Part shown: positions 34,342 to 44,737 of the stretch, one piece after another | How positions within the stretch are numbered: position 1 is the stretch's first letter | Layout of the letters: each line of letters begins with the position of its first letter | Assembly (NCBI GenBank): GCA_019694295.1 | Contig: JAIBCG010000004.1 | Location: forward strand, 1 to 64,000 | DNA from: Saprospiraceae bacterium | GTDB taxonomy: Bacteria > Bacteroidota > Bacteroidia > Chitinophagales > Saprospiraceae | Length of the DNA: 64,000 nt | Reading direction: 5' to 3' | Notes under the pieces: generated by a model | What the model was told of the DNA's origin: nothing | Seen by the model: only the letters and a program-made list of their open reading frames with translations | Database searches by the model: none | Position numbers and translations under genes: made by a program

Positions 34342-34439
34342 CTTAGATTATGTCTTTTTTTGAATCGCAAAGTTAAATTTTTCTGCTCAATAATAGCAAC
34401 AGCATGTTGGATCAAATGAAATTATATAATAAACATTGG

Positions 34440-37400
34440 TCAGAAATCTGTACCAAATGCAAGATACAATACTGGTTTGCCTATGATCCTAGATTCAATA
34501 CCATATCCATAATCAGCCCTTATAAAATACCCAAGAAGGGAAGTGCGCACACCGAAACCGACTCCCGCCACAAGTGGGTCTCTGTAATAATTTACCTTTA
34601 CTTTAACTGTCGGTGGATTTTCGAGGTAAATAGTGTTGATCGGACTGTCTTTGCTGAATGGCGAAAAACCGTCCCAAGCCATTCCTGCATCAAAGAATCC
34701 AACAACCTGAAAATTTCTTATGATGGACGACCGGATTTTTTCTGAAAAATACCTGAATACAGGAATCCTGAGTTCGGCACTCATTAACCCGTAGCTACTA
34801 CCATTGCGGATGTTGTACGTGAATCCTCTAAGGCCGGGCACTATTGCCTGATAGGCAATGTTATCACCTGTGGGCAAAGGAATATTTGGGTTAAAACTAG
34901 GTACGAGCCAGTTGTCAACGCCTCCGAGTATGTTCAGCATCTTTTCCGTACCAAAGGAAATTTCTCCGGCAAATCTTACGGCAATGACGCTTTTTTTCAG
35001 GATAGGCTCATAATGTCTGAAGTCAAGTCCAATTATTCCCATAAAGCCATTCTTAAGATTGAATGCCAAAGGGTCTTCAAACTGTATCTGTAAGCCTTTA
35101 ATAGCTTCGGTATATGCTTTGTACCTTGTACCGTTCAAGAGATTGATGCCCGTGGACAATGTGTTGTCGAATACGTATTCTATTCTTTGGGAAATACGTT
35201 GTTCGGTATAATTTCTTGTATTGAGCGAATTCTTTTCTGTTGCTTTCCAATGCATTTTATCATTTCTGAATGTGGTTCTAAACCTGATACTTCTGAATAA
35301 ATCAAACGGATACCTGAATTCGGCCTGAACCAGATTGGTAATCACCTTAGTCCGGAATTGTGGAAATCCGGCAAAATTGCCCGGTAGCTGAAACTGTAGT
35401 GCTTTAGGTAGATTTTTAAAATAATTGTTGTCAATGAGTGTTGGGTCAATGATGCTTTGCTGCCCGGAATAATAATAGGAATATGCTTTGTCCCAGCGGA
35501 ATTTTCTGTCGTGGAATGTCATAAAATATTCGCCTCCTCTAAAACTTGTAGGGAACCTGGCACCTACATCAAACACATAGTCTTCAAGCACATCCTTAAA
35601 GTTGGTTGTAAGCAATATGCCTAAAGGTATGTATGAAAAATTATCGGCGGTACCGCTGGCGTTCAACTTACGCCCGATATAATTGTCAAGTCCTCCAAAC
35701 AATGGCGAATTGTCAAGTCGGGTGGTGATATAGTCTGTTTTGAAGGCGAGCCTGTACGGTACTATCCTTGCATTTTTGACCACGAACTTTTTATTGCTCT
35801 CTACACTTATTTCAGACTTTTCTTCAATGAATGGTTCAGTGGGCTTTTCGAATTTTATAACAGTTTCATCATCTTCAAACTCCGACTGGAAGTACGATAT
35901 CTTTTTTTGGGAACTGGTGTCAGCTTTAGTCTTTACAGGTACAACTCTGACGGCTGAGACGGTGTCAGGTTTGGCAGAAGGTATAGGCACTCCGGGAGCC
36001 TTGGTCAGATGCTGGCTTATATACCATTGTTTGATCCAGTCTTCGTGGTAAGAAGTGTTGGCAGGAAGCAAGATTCCTTTTTTTGGGCTTTTGTCGAAGG
36101 CGGCTTTTATTTTCTGATTCTCCCGAAAAAACACCATTTCAGATTTACCGCTGTACCTTATGGGCACTACACTTTGAGTATAGTCTGATGCCCATGCTGA
36201 GGAGGCTTTTATTTCTTTAAATGGCTCAAATGTTATGGTATCTATTGCTTGCCGGTTCAATTGCGGAATCAGGCTGTCGATTGATACTGTTATCTTTGTT
36301 CCGTCTTTGAAATATATCGATTGTACGGTATCGCTTACTATTTCTTCCAGATAACCGGTTTTTCTGTTCCAATTACCGTTTTCTTCTGTCAAATAAGTAA
36401 AATGTGTTGAATCTATCCATTGCGGATTTGCCTTATTGTACTGTGGGTTGTCGGTAAGTTTGATAATAAGCGGATTCGGATTGTCAATTTCAATAAAATA
36501 GAGATCGGGCTTCTGCAATGGCATAATGGAATCGGGTCGATTGCTTAAATTTGTAGCAGTAGGTCGGTTTGATAGAAATATTACACCTTTCCTGCCCATA
36601 AATTGAGCGAAGCGTGCATCAAGGTCGTCATAATAATCATTGGTTAGCCTGACTGTTTGCTTGGTGGATAAATAATAAACGAATATATCCGATACTCCTC
36701 CTACTGTAGCTGAAAACACAAGTCTGCCCTTGTCTAATAGATCAGCAGAATGTATCCTTTCGTAGTAAGGGGCAATTTTATCCCAGGTCCATTTACCGGT
36801 TTTTGTATTGTATTGGCCAATGAGTTGCTTGTCTCTGTGTTCTCTTATGCAAATCAGCTCATTGCCATCAGCTGACCACACTATATGCGGATATTCTTTA
36901 TCTGCCAGCTGAAACAGATTTCGAAATCCCTTTTTGAGTATCAATTTCCTTTTTCCTGTATCTGCTTGTTGTAGATATATTCTTTCTTTTCCGTTCTGAT
37001 TGGTTACAAAAGCCAGTGTTCCGGTGAATGGTTTTTTTGCCATTATGGTCAAGGTTTCATCCTTTCTTGTTGGCAATTTTACAAGTAACAGCGAATCGGG
37101 CTTTGCATTCCGAAAATCCTTTCTGTACCTTTCGTGGAAGAAATTGAGCATATTTTCTCCGGTTATTTTCCGGTCATGCCCAAGTACGTATATAAAGCCC
37201 GCATCTACCGAACGATTGATGCGTACCAGGTAAAGCAGGTTGGCAACTGAAGTTTGACCATATTCTTTTGACACATAATACCAAAAAGCATGACCAGCAA
37301 GTTGCGGATTGGTACGAATGAGCTGTTCGAATGTCTTTATGTGGCTTTTGGTGAGTAGGTCGCGAAGTTCGTTGTCAAGATTTACTGACCATTCTTCGCC

Positions 37401-37943
37401 GACATAAGCTATAAGCCCGCTCTTGAACCAGTCAGGCAGATTGAACGAAACGGCATTTTGCACTATTTCCTGCAAGCTACTGCCGTAGAGGATTGATTCG
37501 ATATATACACCTGCAATGCCTTGCCGTATAAGCCGGTGAAGGTGTCGGTGATTACCATCAAAGTAGAGGAATATTTTGTTGTCGAGTATTTTTGTAGATC
37601 CACCCGAATATTCGAATGCATCTTCGAGTCCGATATTTGATTGCTTGAGGTCGGTGAGATCGGTATAAACTATGATTTCGATTTTATCACTGATGCTGTG
37701 TTCGAGCAGATCCCGGATGCCGTCCATTTCTGTTTCGGCTATGTGTGCTGCGGCAAGTCCTACATTTCGGCCATCGCCGTACCAGTACACAATGGTTCTG
37801 TCGCCTTCATAATAGGTCCACTCTTTGAATTTTTTGTGAAACTGAACACGGTTTTTACCAAACTCCACACGAGAAGTTTGTGCATCAAGCGATACGTTTC
37901 CAACAATCAAATACAACAAGCATGTCAGACAAAATAACCTCAT
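34440..37943 (-). CDS. Degenerate peptidase - propeller - Omp85-type barrel fusion
   Basis: 1167 residues. Signal peptide (MRLFCLTCLLYLIVGNVSLDAQ). Residues ~25-270 resemble the MA-like gluzincin lead of Bacteroidota envelope proteins, with LPDWFKSGLIAYV (169-181). Where HExxH should be, HRLIR (136-140) stands: the first His is kept but the catalytic Glu and second His are Arg. Residues ~290-560 are TolB/PD40-like propeller strands (IVWSADGNELICI, LVFSATVGGVSDIFVYY, VIFLSNRPTAT). Residues ~740-1167 form a C-terminal barrel of Omp85/bacterial surface antigen type (FNPNIPLPTGDN, LRGFTYNIRNGSSYGLMSAELRIPVF, DPLVAGVGFGVRTSLLGYFIRADYGYG) ending in Phe. Predicted as an outer-membrane protein with a periplasmic binding or chaperone head. 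Confidence 0.8.
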   Translation of the reverse strand: MRLFCLTCLLYLIVGNVSLDAQTSRVEFGKNRVQFHKKFKEWTYYEGDRTIVYWYGDGRNVGLAAAHIAETEMDGIRDLLEHSISDKIEIIVYTDLTDLKQSNIGLEDAFEYSGGSTKILDNKIFLYFDGNHRHLHRLIRQGIAGVYIESILYGSSLQEIVQNAVSFNLPDWFKSGLIAYVGEEWSVNLDNELRDLLTKSHIKTFEQLIRTNPQLAGHAFWYYVSKEYGQTSVANLLYLVRINRSVDAGFIYVLGHDRKITGENMLNFFHERYRKDFRNAKPDSLLLVKLPTRKDETLTIMAKKPFTGTLAFVTNQNGKERIYLQQADTGKRKLILKKGFRNLFQLADKEYPHIVWSADGNELICIREHRDKQLIGQYNTKTGKWTWDKIAPYYERIHSADLLDKGRLVFSATVGGVSDIFVYYLSTKQTVRLTNDYYDDLDARFAQFMGRKGVIFLSNRPTATNLSNRPDSIMPLQKPDLYFIEIDNPNPLIIKLTDNPQYNKANPQWIDSTHFTYLTEENGNWNRKTGYLEEIVSDTVQSIYFKDGTKITVSIDSLIPQLNRQAIDTITFEPFKEIKASSAWASDYTQSVVPIRYSGKSEMVFFRENQKIKAAFDKSPKKGILLPANTSYHEDWIKQWYISQHLTKAPGVPIPSAKPDTVSAVRVVPVKTKADTSSQKKISYFQSEFEDDETVIKFEKPTEPFIEEKSEISVESNKKFVVKNARIVPYRLAFKTDYITTRLDNSPLFGGLDNYIGRKLNASGTADNFSYIPLGILLTTNFKDVLEDYVFDVGARFPTSFRGGEYFMTFHDRKFRWDKAYSYYYSGQQSIIDPTLIDNNYFKNLPKALQFQLPGNFAGFPQFRTKVITNLVQAEFRYPFDLFRSIRFRTTFRNDKMHWKATEKNSLNTRNYTEQRISQRIEYVFDNTLSTGINLLNGTRYKAYTEAIKGLQIQFEDPLAFNLKNGFMGIIGLDFRHYEPILKKSVIAVRFAGEISFGTEKMLNILGGVDNWLVPSFNPNIPLPTGDNIAYQAIVPGLRGFTYNIRNGSSYGLMSAELRIPVFRYFSEKIRSSIIRNFQVVGFFDAGMAWDGFSPFSKDSPINTIYLENPPTVKVKVNYYRDPLVAGVGFGVRTSLLGYFIRADYGYGIESRIIGKPVLYLAFGTDF

Positions 37944-38017
37944 CTGTTTATAACGTTCATTTTTGCTGAAGTGTATGAATATTTGTACATAAGTTCAGGT
38001 GTTTTGTTTGAAAATAT

Positions 38018-40099
38018 TTAATTGATTTTCAGAAAAGATTTTACAGTCTTTGCCTCGTCATTTAATATGATACTATAAAATCCTGCCACTAAACCTGATA
38101 TGTCAATAGTCATTTGTTTTTCTTTGTCAAAATAAATGTTCTTAACCACTTGTCCGTAGGTATTGATGATTTTCATTTCAGGCCGGTTGGCGAAGCGGAT
38201 ATCGCCGAATCTTATTGTCAGGTTGTTGGTAGCCGGTGAAGGAGACAACTGCACCGAGGCTTGCGAAATTGATATAGTACTCGTAGTACTGCAGTACTCG
38301 TCCTTGTATGGTAGATTTTCATCCATCCATAACAATCTGCCGGCTATCCAGGTTTTCAGTTGTTCAATTTCTTCGGGATAATTTTGTGCTATTGGCCAGG
38401 GATTAGGCCATACATAATTGCCTAATATCGGCCATCTTTCAAAATTCCGGTCAACAGCACCGTTGAGTTCTGTTACCCATGTGTCAATGGTATAATTTAA
38501 GCTGTCGCTCGTTAACAAACCATCTCTGAGGTCATTCCACCGGCACCTTAGTTCCTTCCAGAATATAGAATCGTTCATCATCTTAAACATGAACATTGGT
38601 GGTGGGAAATAATCAAAATCACACTCTTCGGCGAATGACCACCCCTCGATAAGGGCACCATTGCAAAAATCTGAATTGCGGAAACTGAGGTCAAAATCCC
38701 ACATCGGTCCGGCCTTCAGTTTGTTGCCGTCTTGTATGTGTTCTTTATGGAAATAAGTGCTGAGCCTGTAACCATCAATGTTTCTGCTTAGCTCATTCAT
38801 GATAAAATTATCTATGAACGATGACAGATCGAGGTAATCAGTGTAATGTTTGCCGGCCGAATTTCTGAAATCAGGGCTATATAATGCTTCCTCAAGGCTG
38901 TCTATGAATGCCTGTATGTAAGTCTGCTGTTCGGGTTGGATGTCACTTAATTTCGGATAAACATATTGGTAATAACAATGTGTGTTCGGTTTTACACTTT
39001 CTCTGGTGCTTGTCCATCCACCATCATCTCCTTTATCCACTTTGAGGATATATCCGCCGGTGACATTTTTGCCACTTACATCAGTTGATTTTAATTTTTT
39101 GACATTCACACGGTTTTTGTCGCGCTTTATTTTTTCAAGTAAAATATACGTTCCTTGATATTCTTCATCTATAAATACTTCAACAAATCTTTTTCTGCTT
39201 GAATAATGCCCCATTTTATTAAATAAATCATGTGCCAAGACATTCCTGAGCAATGTTTTGTCAGAAAATGATGCGTTCAACACCCAATCGCTTTCAGAAG
39301 GCATGCCCAATATAGTGAAAGAAGTATCGTTACCTACTTCATCTGCTGTTTCTATACCGTAGCTTTTTTTAGGAAATGACTGGCTCGACTGCCCTCTAAT
39401 TCGGATGTTGGTAAAGCCATTGTACACATTGGGTAAACCATTCGGATAATTAAGTGCACCGGTTGAGTCACTTATTATTTTCATTTTTACCAATACATGA
39501 GGGTCAGAAACAATGGTTTTGCCTTCGGTCTCAAAACACACAAGTGGTAGTTTGCTGCCTGAGAAGATGATTGGTCCGACAGCATCAGGGCCAAATTCGA
39601 TACTCCACGATGTTATTTCTCCATCATCGGCTCCGGGGTAGTTGTCCGACACTTTCAAATACCATGTACCATTCGGATTTTTACCATTGTTGAAATTCTG
39701 CATTGTCCCCATCGGTAAGAAGCTTCCCGTAAATGGATAGGAGCCCATGCCTATCGACGTGCTTGATTTTGGATCAAAACATGTATTTGCAAAGCCATCC
39801 TGATCATAGCCTACTGAGGTGACTACCTGTATCTTCTGACCATCAGGTGCTACCAAAACAATGTTGAGGTCTTCCATCCAGGTGTGTGTGGCGTTGATGC
39901 AAAGCCTTAGTAAACCAAAGTCTTTGTTCATTACATTGGGCAAGCCCTGTACATCAACCGGTAATAATGCAGGCGTACCATCGGGTGGCACAAGCCCCGG
40001 GCTACCTGTAAATGTCTGTGCAAATGAAGTGATTGTGCCTACTGACATGAACAGTAAGCAAGTTATTGCTGAAAGTACAGAACGTAAATTGGATGGCAT
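38018..40099 (-). CDS. Secreted CotH-kinase-like protein with P-domain and T9SS type A tail
   Basis: 693 residues. Signal peptide 1-28. Residues ~50-170 look like a proprotein-convertase P-domain (LCINATHTWMEDLNIVLVAPDGQ, NPNGTWYLKVSDNYPGADDGEITSW). Residues ~205-600 match the CotH atypical kinase fold: IRIRGQSSQSFPKKSYGIE, WVLNASFSDKTLLRNVLAHDLFN, GTYILLEKIKRDKNRV, and KAGPMWDFDLSF with the catalytic DxD-like Asp. The C-terminus (~615-693) is a T9SS type A domain ending SFLKIN. CotH proteins phosphorylate secreted proteins in spore formers and eukaryotic pathogens; the bacterial T9SS-exported ones have no known target. Confidence 0.85.
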   Translation of the reverse strand: MPSNLRSVLSAITCLLFMSVGTITSFAQTFTGSPGLVPPDGTPALLPVDVQGLPNVMNKDFGLLRLCINATHTWMEDLNIVLVAPDGQKIQVVTSVGYDQDGFANTCFDPKSSTSIGMGSYPFTGSFLPMGTMQNFNNGKNPNGTWYLKVSDNYPGADDGEITSWSIEFGPDAVGPIIFSGSKLPLVCFETEGKTIVSDPHVLVKMKIISDSTGALNYPNGLPNVYNGFTNIRIRGQSSQSFPKKSYGIETADEVGNDTSFTILGMPSESDWVLNASFSDKTLLRNVLAHDLFNKMGHYSSRKRFVEVFIDEEYQGTYILLEKIKRDKNRVNVKKLKSTDVSGKNVTGGYILKVDKGDDGGWTSTRESVKPNTHCYYQYVYPKLSDIQPEQQTYIQAFIDSLEEALYSPDFRNSAGKHYTDYLDLSSFIDNFIMNELSRNIDGYRLSTYFHKEHIQDGNKLKAGPMWDFDLSFRNSDFCNGALIEGWSFAEECDFDYFPPPMFMFKMMNDSIFWKELRCRWNDLRDGLLTSDSLNYTIDTWVTELNGAVDRNFERWPILGNYVWPNPWPIAQNYPEEIEQLKTWIAGRLLWMDENLPYKDEYCSTTSTISISQASVQLSPSPATNNLTIRFGDIRFANRPEMKIINTYGQVVKNIYFDKEKQMTIDISGLVAGFYSIILNDEAKTVKSFLKIN

Positions 40100-40174
40100 A
40101 AGCTATGCTAGTCTGGTTTCAATAAAAATATCATACGAATATAGTATTTTGGTGAAACATTACCAAATAAAACA

Positions 40175-40206
40175 AAAATCCCCGGATAGCACTACCCGGG
40201 GATTTT
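40175..40206 (-). terminator. Terminator of the M36 peptidase gene
   Basis: Eleven-pair stem AAAATCCCCGG / CCGGGGATTTT with a 10-nt loop. On the minus strand it is followed by TTTTTGTTTTATTT, so it ends the M36 transcript. Confidence 0.85.
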
Positions 40207-40227
40207 GTGTTCAAATGAGCTGGTATG

Positions 40228-43200
40228 TTATTGTTTTACAATGATTTTGTTTACAAAATATTCCTTCTCATTCTGTATTTTGATAAGATAACATCCTGCA
40301 GGTACGCCCTGAACACTGACTGTTTGGTTATTCGTTCCTTCTATCAGGCCTATACTTGCCGATTTTACGATTTTTCCGTCGAGCGTCAGTATGTTTACAT
40401 TATAATTGCCTGTGGTGCCAGCTTTAAGTGAGATGTTAAGATAATTTTGGGCTGGGTTAGGGAAGATGCCCAATTCGCCTTGTTTGAGATCGTTGGCAGA
40501 TACTAATTGAGATTCAACGATTGTTCCTTCTTGTGGAGCCATTGCACAGACATTGTCTCCTTCAGATGTAGTGGCACAAGCTTCGCTGTTGTATGTTTTC
40601 AAGTCCATATATTCGAAGTCGTCAATAAACCATCCAATACCGCCTATTGCATCATTAGAGCCGTATTTCCATCTCACGATGATATCCTGGCCTTTATATT
40701 CAGATAAGTCGATATAACTGGCGATCCAGCCATTTGAGTTTCCTGAGAAACCTTCTATGTTAGGCAGTGTGAAGGTGGCATACGCCATTTTGCTCACATA
40801 TCCGTTTCTGATAAATTTGTCTTTCAGGCTTGTCCATGTGCTGCCATTATTGGTGGAAACTTCGACATATCCACCGTCGTTGCCTGCTTCTGTGTTGAAA
40901 TTATGATAAAATCGCATAACAGGCCGGTCGCCGCTCACGTTATATGATTTCAAGAACTTCAGGCTGTGCTTGTTGACCTGGCCTACGTCAGAAATACCGA
41001 AGCTTGCGGATGGTGAATGGCTTTCAACAGTGGTTGGTTCCCACCCATTGAATCCCTGTCCTGTTTCGATATCCCAATTATCAATGTTTTCACAGTTGTC
41101 AAAAATCTGTCTTTGTGACCAAATTTTGAAAGACGAACTCACTGAGTATGTGATGATTTTGGTCTCATTGGATGCGAGTGTACCGAGATCAAAAGAAATG
41201 ACATCACCGGTGACTGTACCACCGTTGGCATTACTTACTGTAGCACCTTCAGGTATTTGGTCAGTGACAACCGTTCCGGTGGCGGGTACTGATTTATAGT
41301 TGCTTACTGTTATGGTGTATTCTATTTCCTCACCTGCCTTTATCAGCGGAGTTGCTTCCTTTTTGATAGTGATGGTGTTCAGGCAAAGTGGTTTTATGTC
41401 GAAATTTTCTTTACCGTCACCTGCGGAGTTAGAATTTCCCTGATTTGCCAAATGTCCAAGACCTCTTTTTGCAAACACGTCCCAGATGAGGCATCCGTTT
41501 TCGCCATTGTAGTTTATGATATCAGCTGCAAGAATAGCATCTCGGCCATCTGCAAAGCCAGGACTACAAGGCTGTATCTTCAGGGCATCCATCACCAGAC
41601 GTACCGCTTTGTACGAACCTGAGTTAACATCCTTGTAGGTAGGGTCGAGACCATATTTATCTACAAATGCCCAATATAGGTCCCACAGCATGCTGTTCCA
41701 TACTTCACCTACATAATGCACTTCGGTATTACCTGCGATATCTCCATAGGTATGTGGGTTGATACTGAAATCAGTAGAGTACTGATAAGTACGGAATCCT
41801 TTACCATTGTCATTCTCTTTGGTGACATAAGTGCCAACACCTCTTGGTTTATCTTTGGTATCGCCAGGTTTGACGGTAGTGACAAGAGCCAAAAAATCGC
41901 TCCAACCTTCGCCCATTTGTTCGCCATTGTTCAAACAACCGCTGTTGGCGGGACCGCCTGTTAGTCTTATTGATACACCATGGCCCAGCTCATGAGCCAT
42001 GATGCCATTATCGAGCGAACCATCAAGCAGTGCAGGCCCTGATAGTGAATCAGGTGGACCTTGAATGGTAATCATGAGCCCACCGGCACCTTGGTATTGC
42101 TTCAGCTTATCGCATACAGATTTCTTAACGCTGAGTACGGGTATAGTCACTTTACCACCATCAACACCTTTCCCCATACTTATTGTTGCTTCTTCAAAAT
42201 TGCAGATGATACATCCTATTGCTCCGGCATTTTGTGCATTGAGTGCTTTTGTGCCAAACTCACACAATCCTCGGTCAATGATTGCTATTTTACCATTTAC
42301 TTCTGCACCATTACCTTGGGACAATGGCTCACAACCAAATGTAGGATTTTCAAGAGCACCATCGTTCACTACAATGGCGGCACCGGATACCGGATTTGCA
42401 TAAGTAATATTGGCACCTAATTCACCTTTTTTGCTTTCATACGCTCCTGCTATATTAAATGGAGCTGTTACTTTGATATTTTTGGCTTCCGATAAGCTAT
42501 TGTCCCACAAAAACATTCTTACTCTACCATTTCCTCCATCTGCCGGAGTAGAGAAATCAGCATTATTTACATTGGCAAGTGTGTTGCCGTCAAACTGGCT
42601 TAAGGCTATAACATGATCGTTGCCCAGACCATTGCCGGTATAATTTTTTTGCTGGAAATTGGCAAATTCATCAAAGCCAAAATTGTATGTAAAATCGTGC
42701 ATAAAGTTCATGGCATAAAACAACTGAACTACAGCCGAGTTGGTAAATGTATCCGGTTCCCAGGCAGAAGAGTATGGAAAATCGAAAATCAGATTGCTGC
42801 CACCGTTTGGTTCATCACCGGCACTCGTATAATCTGCATTTCTATCCTGAAAGGCATGCACGTTATTGCCACGGGTAATGGTGGTTTCGTTGCCGGGTAC
42901 GCCATTGAGGTCATGCCAACCGTAAGGAGAGGCCACAGGGTCAGCCGGATTGTCAATTAATTTCGCATTCGACTGGTTTGGGTTTTCAAAAGGGAATGGA
43001 ATAACTCTGTACTGATTATCTGCCAGTGCAGCATGTGCCTTAGCTACTGCTTCAGATACTGTTAGGTTCTTAGGGAAAGTAATATCGTGTGGGTGGCATC
43101 CATTGTCTGCGGCATCATATTTACCCTTGACATGATTGCAATGAACTGTAAAACTGTTTTTGTCAAGTAAATCTCCCGTAAGGGCATCTATGCGCATTGA

Positions 43201-43773
43201 CCAGTAGTCATTGGCCCCTTTATAGTCTATGGCAAGATCCCAGGCCAACTTTACCGAACCATCTTTCATCAGCTGATATCTTAATTTGACCGGTATGTCA
43301 GACCTTGATAACTCACCTTTGTCAAAAACAAAAGAATGGTCAGAGGACTGTGTCAATAGTCGAGGCTTGTCGATATTGCCTGCACCAAGAATCTTTGCTG
43401 CCGCAAGTATAGCTTTCTGGGGCGTGAGTGTTGGTTTGTTTGTATTGATTTTTGAAGAAATAGCAGGAATAAACCTGTTGCCGGTATAAATTATTTTACC
43501 GTCCTTTGATATTGTGTAATTGAGTATAGCATTATATACTTCGATTCCTGCATGACGCTGGATGAAATAAATATTAGTCATGCCATTATGCGCTGTACGT
43601 ATTTGATCACTTACTGCAATGTCACGCACATCATCTGAGGTGAGTCCCAGATTTTTGTACTCAGACTCGATGCTTCTGAGTGCAATGTCAAGTGGTAGCT
43701 GGGTCTGAGAAAATACAGGAAAAATGAAGAGGAGTCCGGACAAGACACCAATAATCTGTAGCAATTTTTTCAT
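40228..43773 (-). CDS. M36 fungalysin-type metallopeptidase with PA and T9SS type A domains
   Basis: 1181 residues. Signal peptide 1-22; propeptide with repeated FTP/PepSY-like features to ~220; M36 catalytic region with zinc motif HELGH at 594-598 (IMAHELGHGVSIRLTGG) followed by the GEGWSD glutamate. A PA insert lies in front of it (GAEVNGKIAIIDRGLCEFGTKALNAQNAGAIGCIICN). Then a DUF11-like repeat (TVSNYKSVPATGTVVTDQIPEGATV), a jelly-roll module with YNSEACATTS, and a T9SS type A tail (GIFPNPAQNYLNIS ... YFVNKIIVKQ). It is an extracellular protease for protein feeding. With the CotH gene it forms a T9SS-cargo pair, though each has its own terminator. Confidence 0.92.
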   Translation of the reverse strand: MKKLLQIIGVLSGLLFIFPVFSQTQLPLDIALRSIESEYKNLGLTSDDVRDIAVSDQIRTAHNGMTNIYFIQRHAGIEVYNAILNYTISKDGKIIYTGNRFIPAISSKINTNKPTLTPQKAILAAAKILGAGNIDKPRLLTQSSDHSFVFDKGELSRSDIPVKLRYQLMKDGSVKLAWDLAIDYKGANDYWSMRIDALTGDLLDKNSFTVHCNHVKGKYDAADNGCHPHDITFPKNLTVSEAVAKAHAALADNQYRVIPFPFENPNQSNAKLIDNPADPVASPYGWHDLNGVPGNETTITRGNNVHAFQDRNADYTSAGDEPNGGSNLIFDFPYSSAWEPDTFTNSAVVQLFYAMNFMHDFTYNFGFDEFANFQQKNYTGNGLGNDHVIALSQFDGNTLANVNNADFSTPADGGNGRVRMFLWDNSLSEAKNIKVTAPFNIAGAYESKKGELGANITYANPVSGAAIVVNDGALENPTFGCEPLSQGNGAEVNGKIAIIDRGLCEFGTKALNAQNAGAIGCIICNFEEATISMGKGVDGGKVTIPVLSVKKSVCDKLKQYQGAGGLMITIQGPPDSLSGPALLDGSLDNGIMAHELGHGVSIRLTGGPANSGCLNNGEQMGEGWSDFLALVTTVKPGDTKDKPRGVGTYVTKENDNGKGFRTYQYSTDFSINPHTYGDIAGNTEVHYVGEVWNSMLWDLYWAFVDKYGLDPTYKDVNSGSYKAVRLVMDALKIQPCSPGFADGRDAILAADIINYNGENGCLIWDVFAKRGLGHLANQGNSNSAGDGKENFDIKPLCLNTITIKKEATPLIKAGEEIEYTITVSNYKSVPATGTVVTDQIPEGATVSNANGGTVTGDVISFDLGTLASNETKIITYSVSSSFKIWSQRQIFDNCENIDNWDIETGQGFNGWEPTTVESHSPSASFGISDVGQVNKHSLKFLKSYNVSGDRPVMRFYHNFNTEAGNDGGYVEVSTNNGSTWTSLKDKFIRNGYVSKMAYATFTLPNIEGFSGNSNGWIASYIDLSEYKGQDIIVRWKYGSNDAIGGIGWFIDDFEYMDLKTYNSEACATTSEGDNVCAMAPQEGTIVESQLVSANDLKQGELGIFPNPAQNYLNISLKAGTTGNYNVNILTLDGKIVKSASIGLIEGTNNQTVSVQGVPAGCYLIKIQNEKEYFVNKIIVKQ

Positions 43774-43873
43774 TTAGCTTAAGCGTTTTTTTTATGTGAA
43801 TAAAAATTTTCCTAAAAAGGAAATCAAAAATAGTGTAAAATAGTTTACCTTCAACAGAATTATACGCATATAA

Positions 43874-44623
43874 ATGTCAAATGTTAATAAAAATCTGCTA
43901 ATAAAGGGCAGGAATCCGGTGCTCGAAGCGCTGAATGAAAGTACAGATATCGAAAGGGTTTATCTACTACAGGGCATAACAGGAGAGTTTGAGAAGGTAC
44001 TACGCCATCTTTGCAGGAAAAAAGAAGTGCCACTTCAGGTGATTCCGAAGGAACGGATGTCACGATTCGTGTCTGATAACCATCAGGGAGTTGTAGCTAT
44101 CAAGACATCCATACCTTATTACAATGTAGAAGATATTGTAGCACACTGTTTCGAAAACGGTAAGATGCCACTTATCGTAATACTCGATGAGGTCACGGAT
44201 GTAAGAAATCTGGGAGCCATCGCCAGGTCGGCACTTAGTTTTGGAGCAGATGCGCTGGTAGTGCCAACAATCGGTAGTGCACCCATACAGGCAGATTCTA
44301 TCAAGGCCTCGGCCGGAGCTTTGCTCAAGGTAAACGTATGCCGCTCTGCAAGCCTTGTCAATACAGTCAAATACCTTCAGGATTCAGGAATGACGGTGAT
44401 AGCTTCGAGTCTGGAGGCCAAAACACCACTTGACTCACTTGATCTTACTGTACCGCTAGCCGTTATCGTCGGCTCGGAAGACCACGGCATTAGAGAACAT
44501 CTGTTGCGCGCCTCAGATCAGCGGTTTATTATACCACAGTCGGCCGAAATGGAGTCACTGAATGTGTCGGTTGCTGCGGGCATTATGCTATACGAAGTGT
44601 ACAAGCAACGAGCTAAGGTGTAG
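43874..44623 (+). CDS. rlmB: 23S rRNA (guanosine-2251-2'-O)-methyltransferase RlmB (TrmH family)
   Basis: 249 residues. Small N-terminal substrate-binding domain (KGRNPVLEALNESTDIERVYLLQG) and SPOUT knot with the three motifs: LDEVTDVRNLGAIARSALSFGADALV, AVIVGSEDHGIREHLL and ESLNVSVAAGIMLYEVYKQR. RlmB 2'-O-methylates G2251 in the P-loop of 23S rRNA; the TrmH paralogue is similar, but the substrate-binding domain favours RlmB. Confidence 0.92.
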   Translation: MSNVNKNLLIKGRNPVLEALNESTDIERVYLLQGITGEFEKVLRHLCRKKEVPLQVIPKERMSRFVSDNHQGVVAIKTSIPYYNVEDIVAHCFENGKMPLIVILDEVTDVRNLGAIARSALSFGADALVVPTIGSAPIQADSIKASAGALLKVNVCRSASLVNTVKYLQDSGMTVIASSLEAKTPLDSLDLTVPLAVIVGSEDHGIREHLLRASDQRFIIPQSAEMESLNVSVAAGIMLYEVYKQRAKV

Positions 44624-44737
44624 GTGACAGATGCGTATCTTTAAGAAAAATTCACAAGTGGTAGTTTCCAATTATTTTTGCTCTATTATATATATGTGGC
44701 AGATAAGCGTTTAACTTTGTAAAATAATTAATGTAGT

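Noticed and set aside
38018-40099. Spore-coat system (CotH)
   Set aside because: The protein is exported by T9SS and no other sporulation genes are present; the CotH name only reflects the kinase fold.
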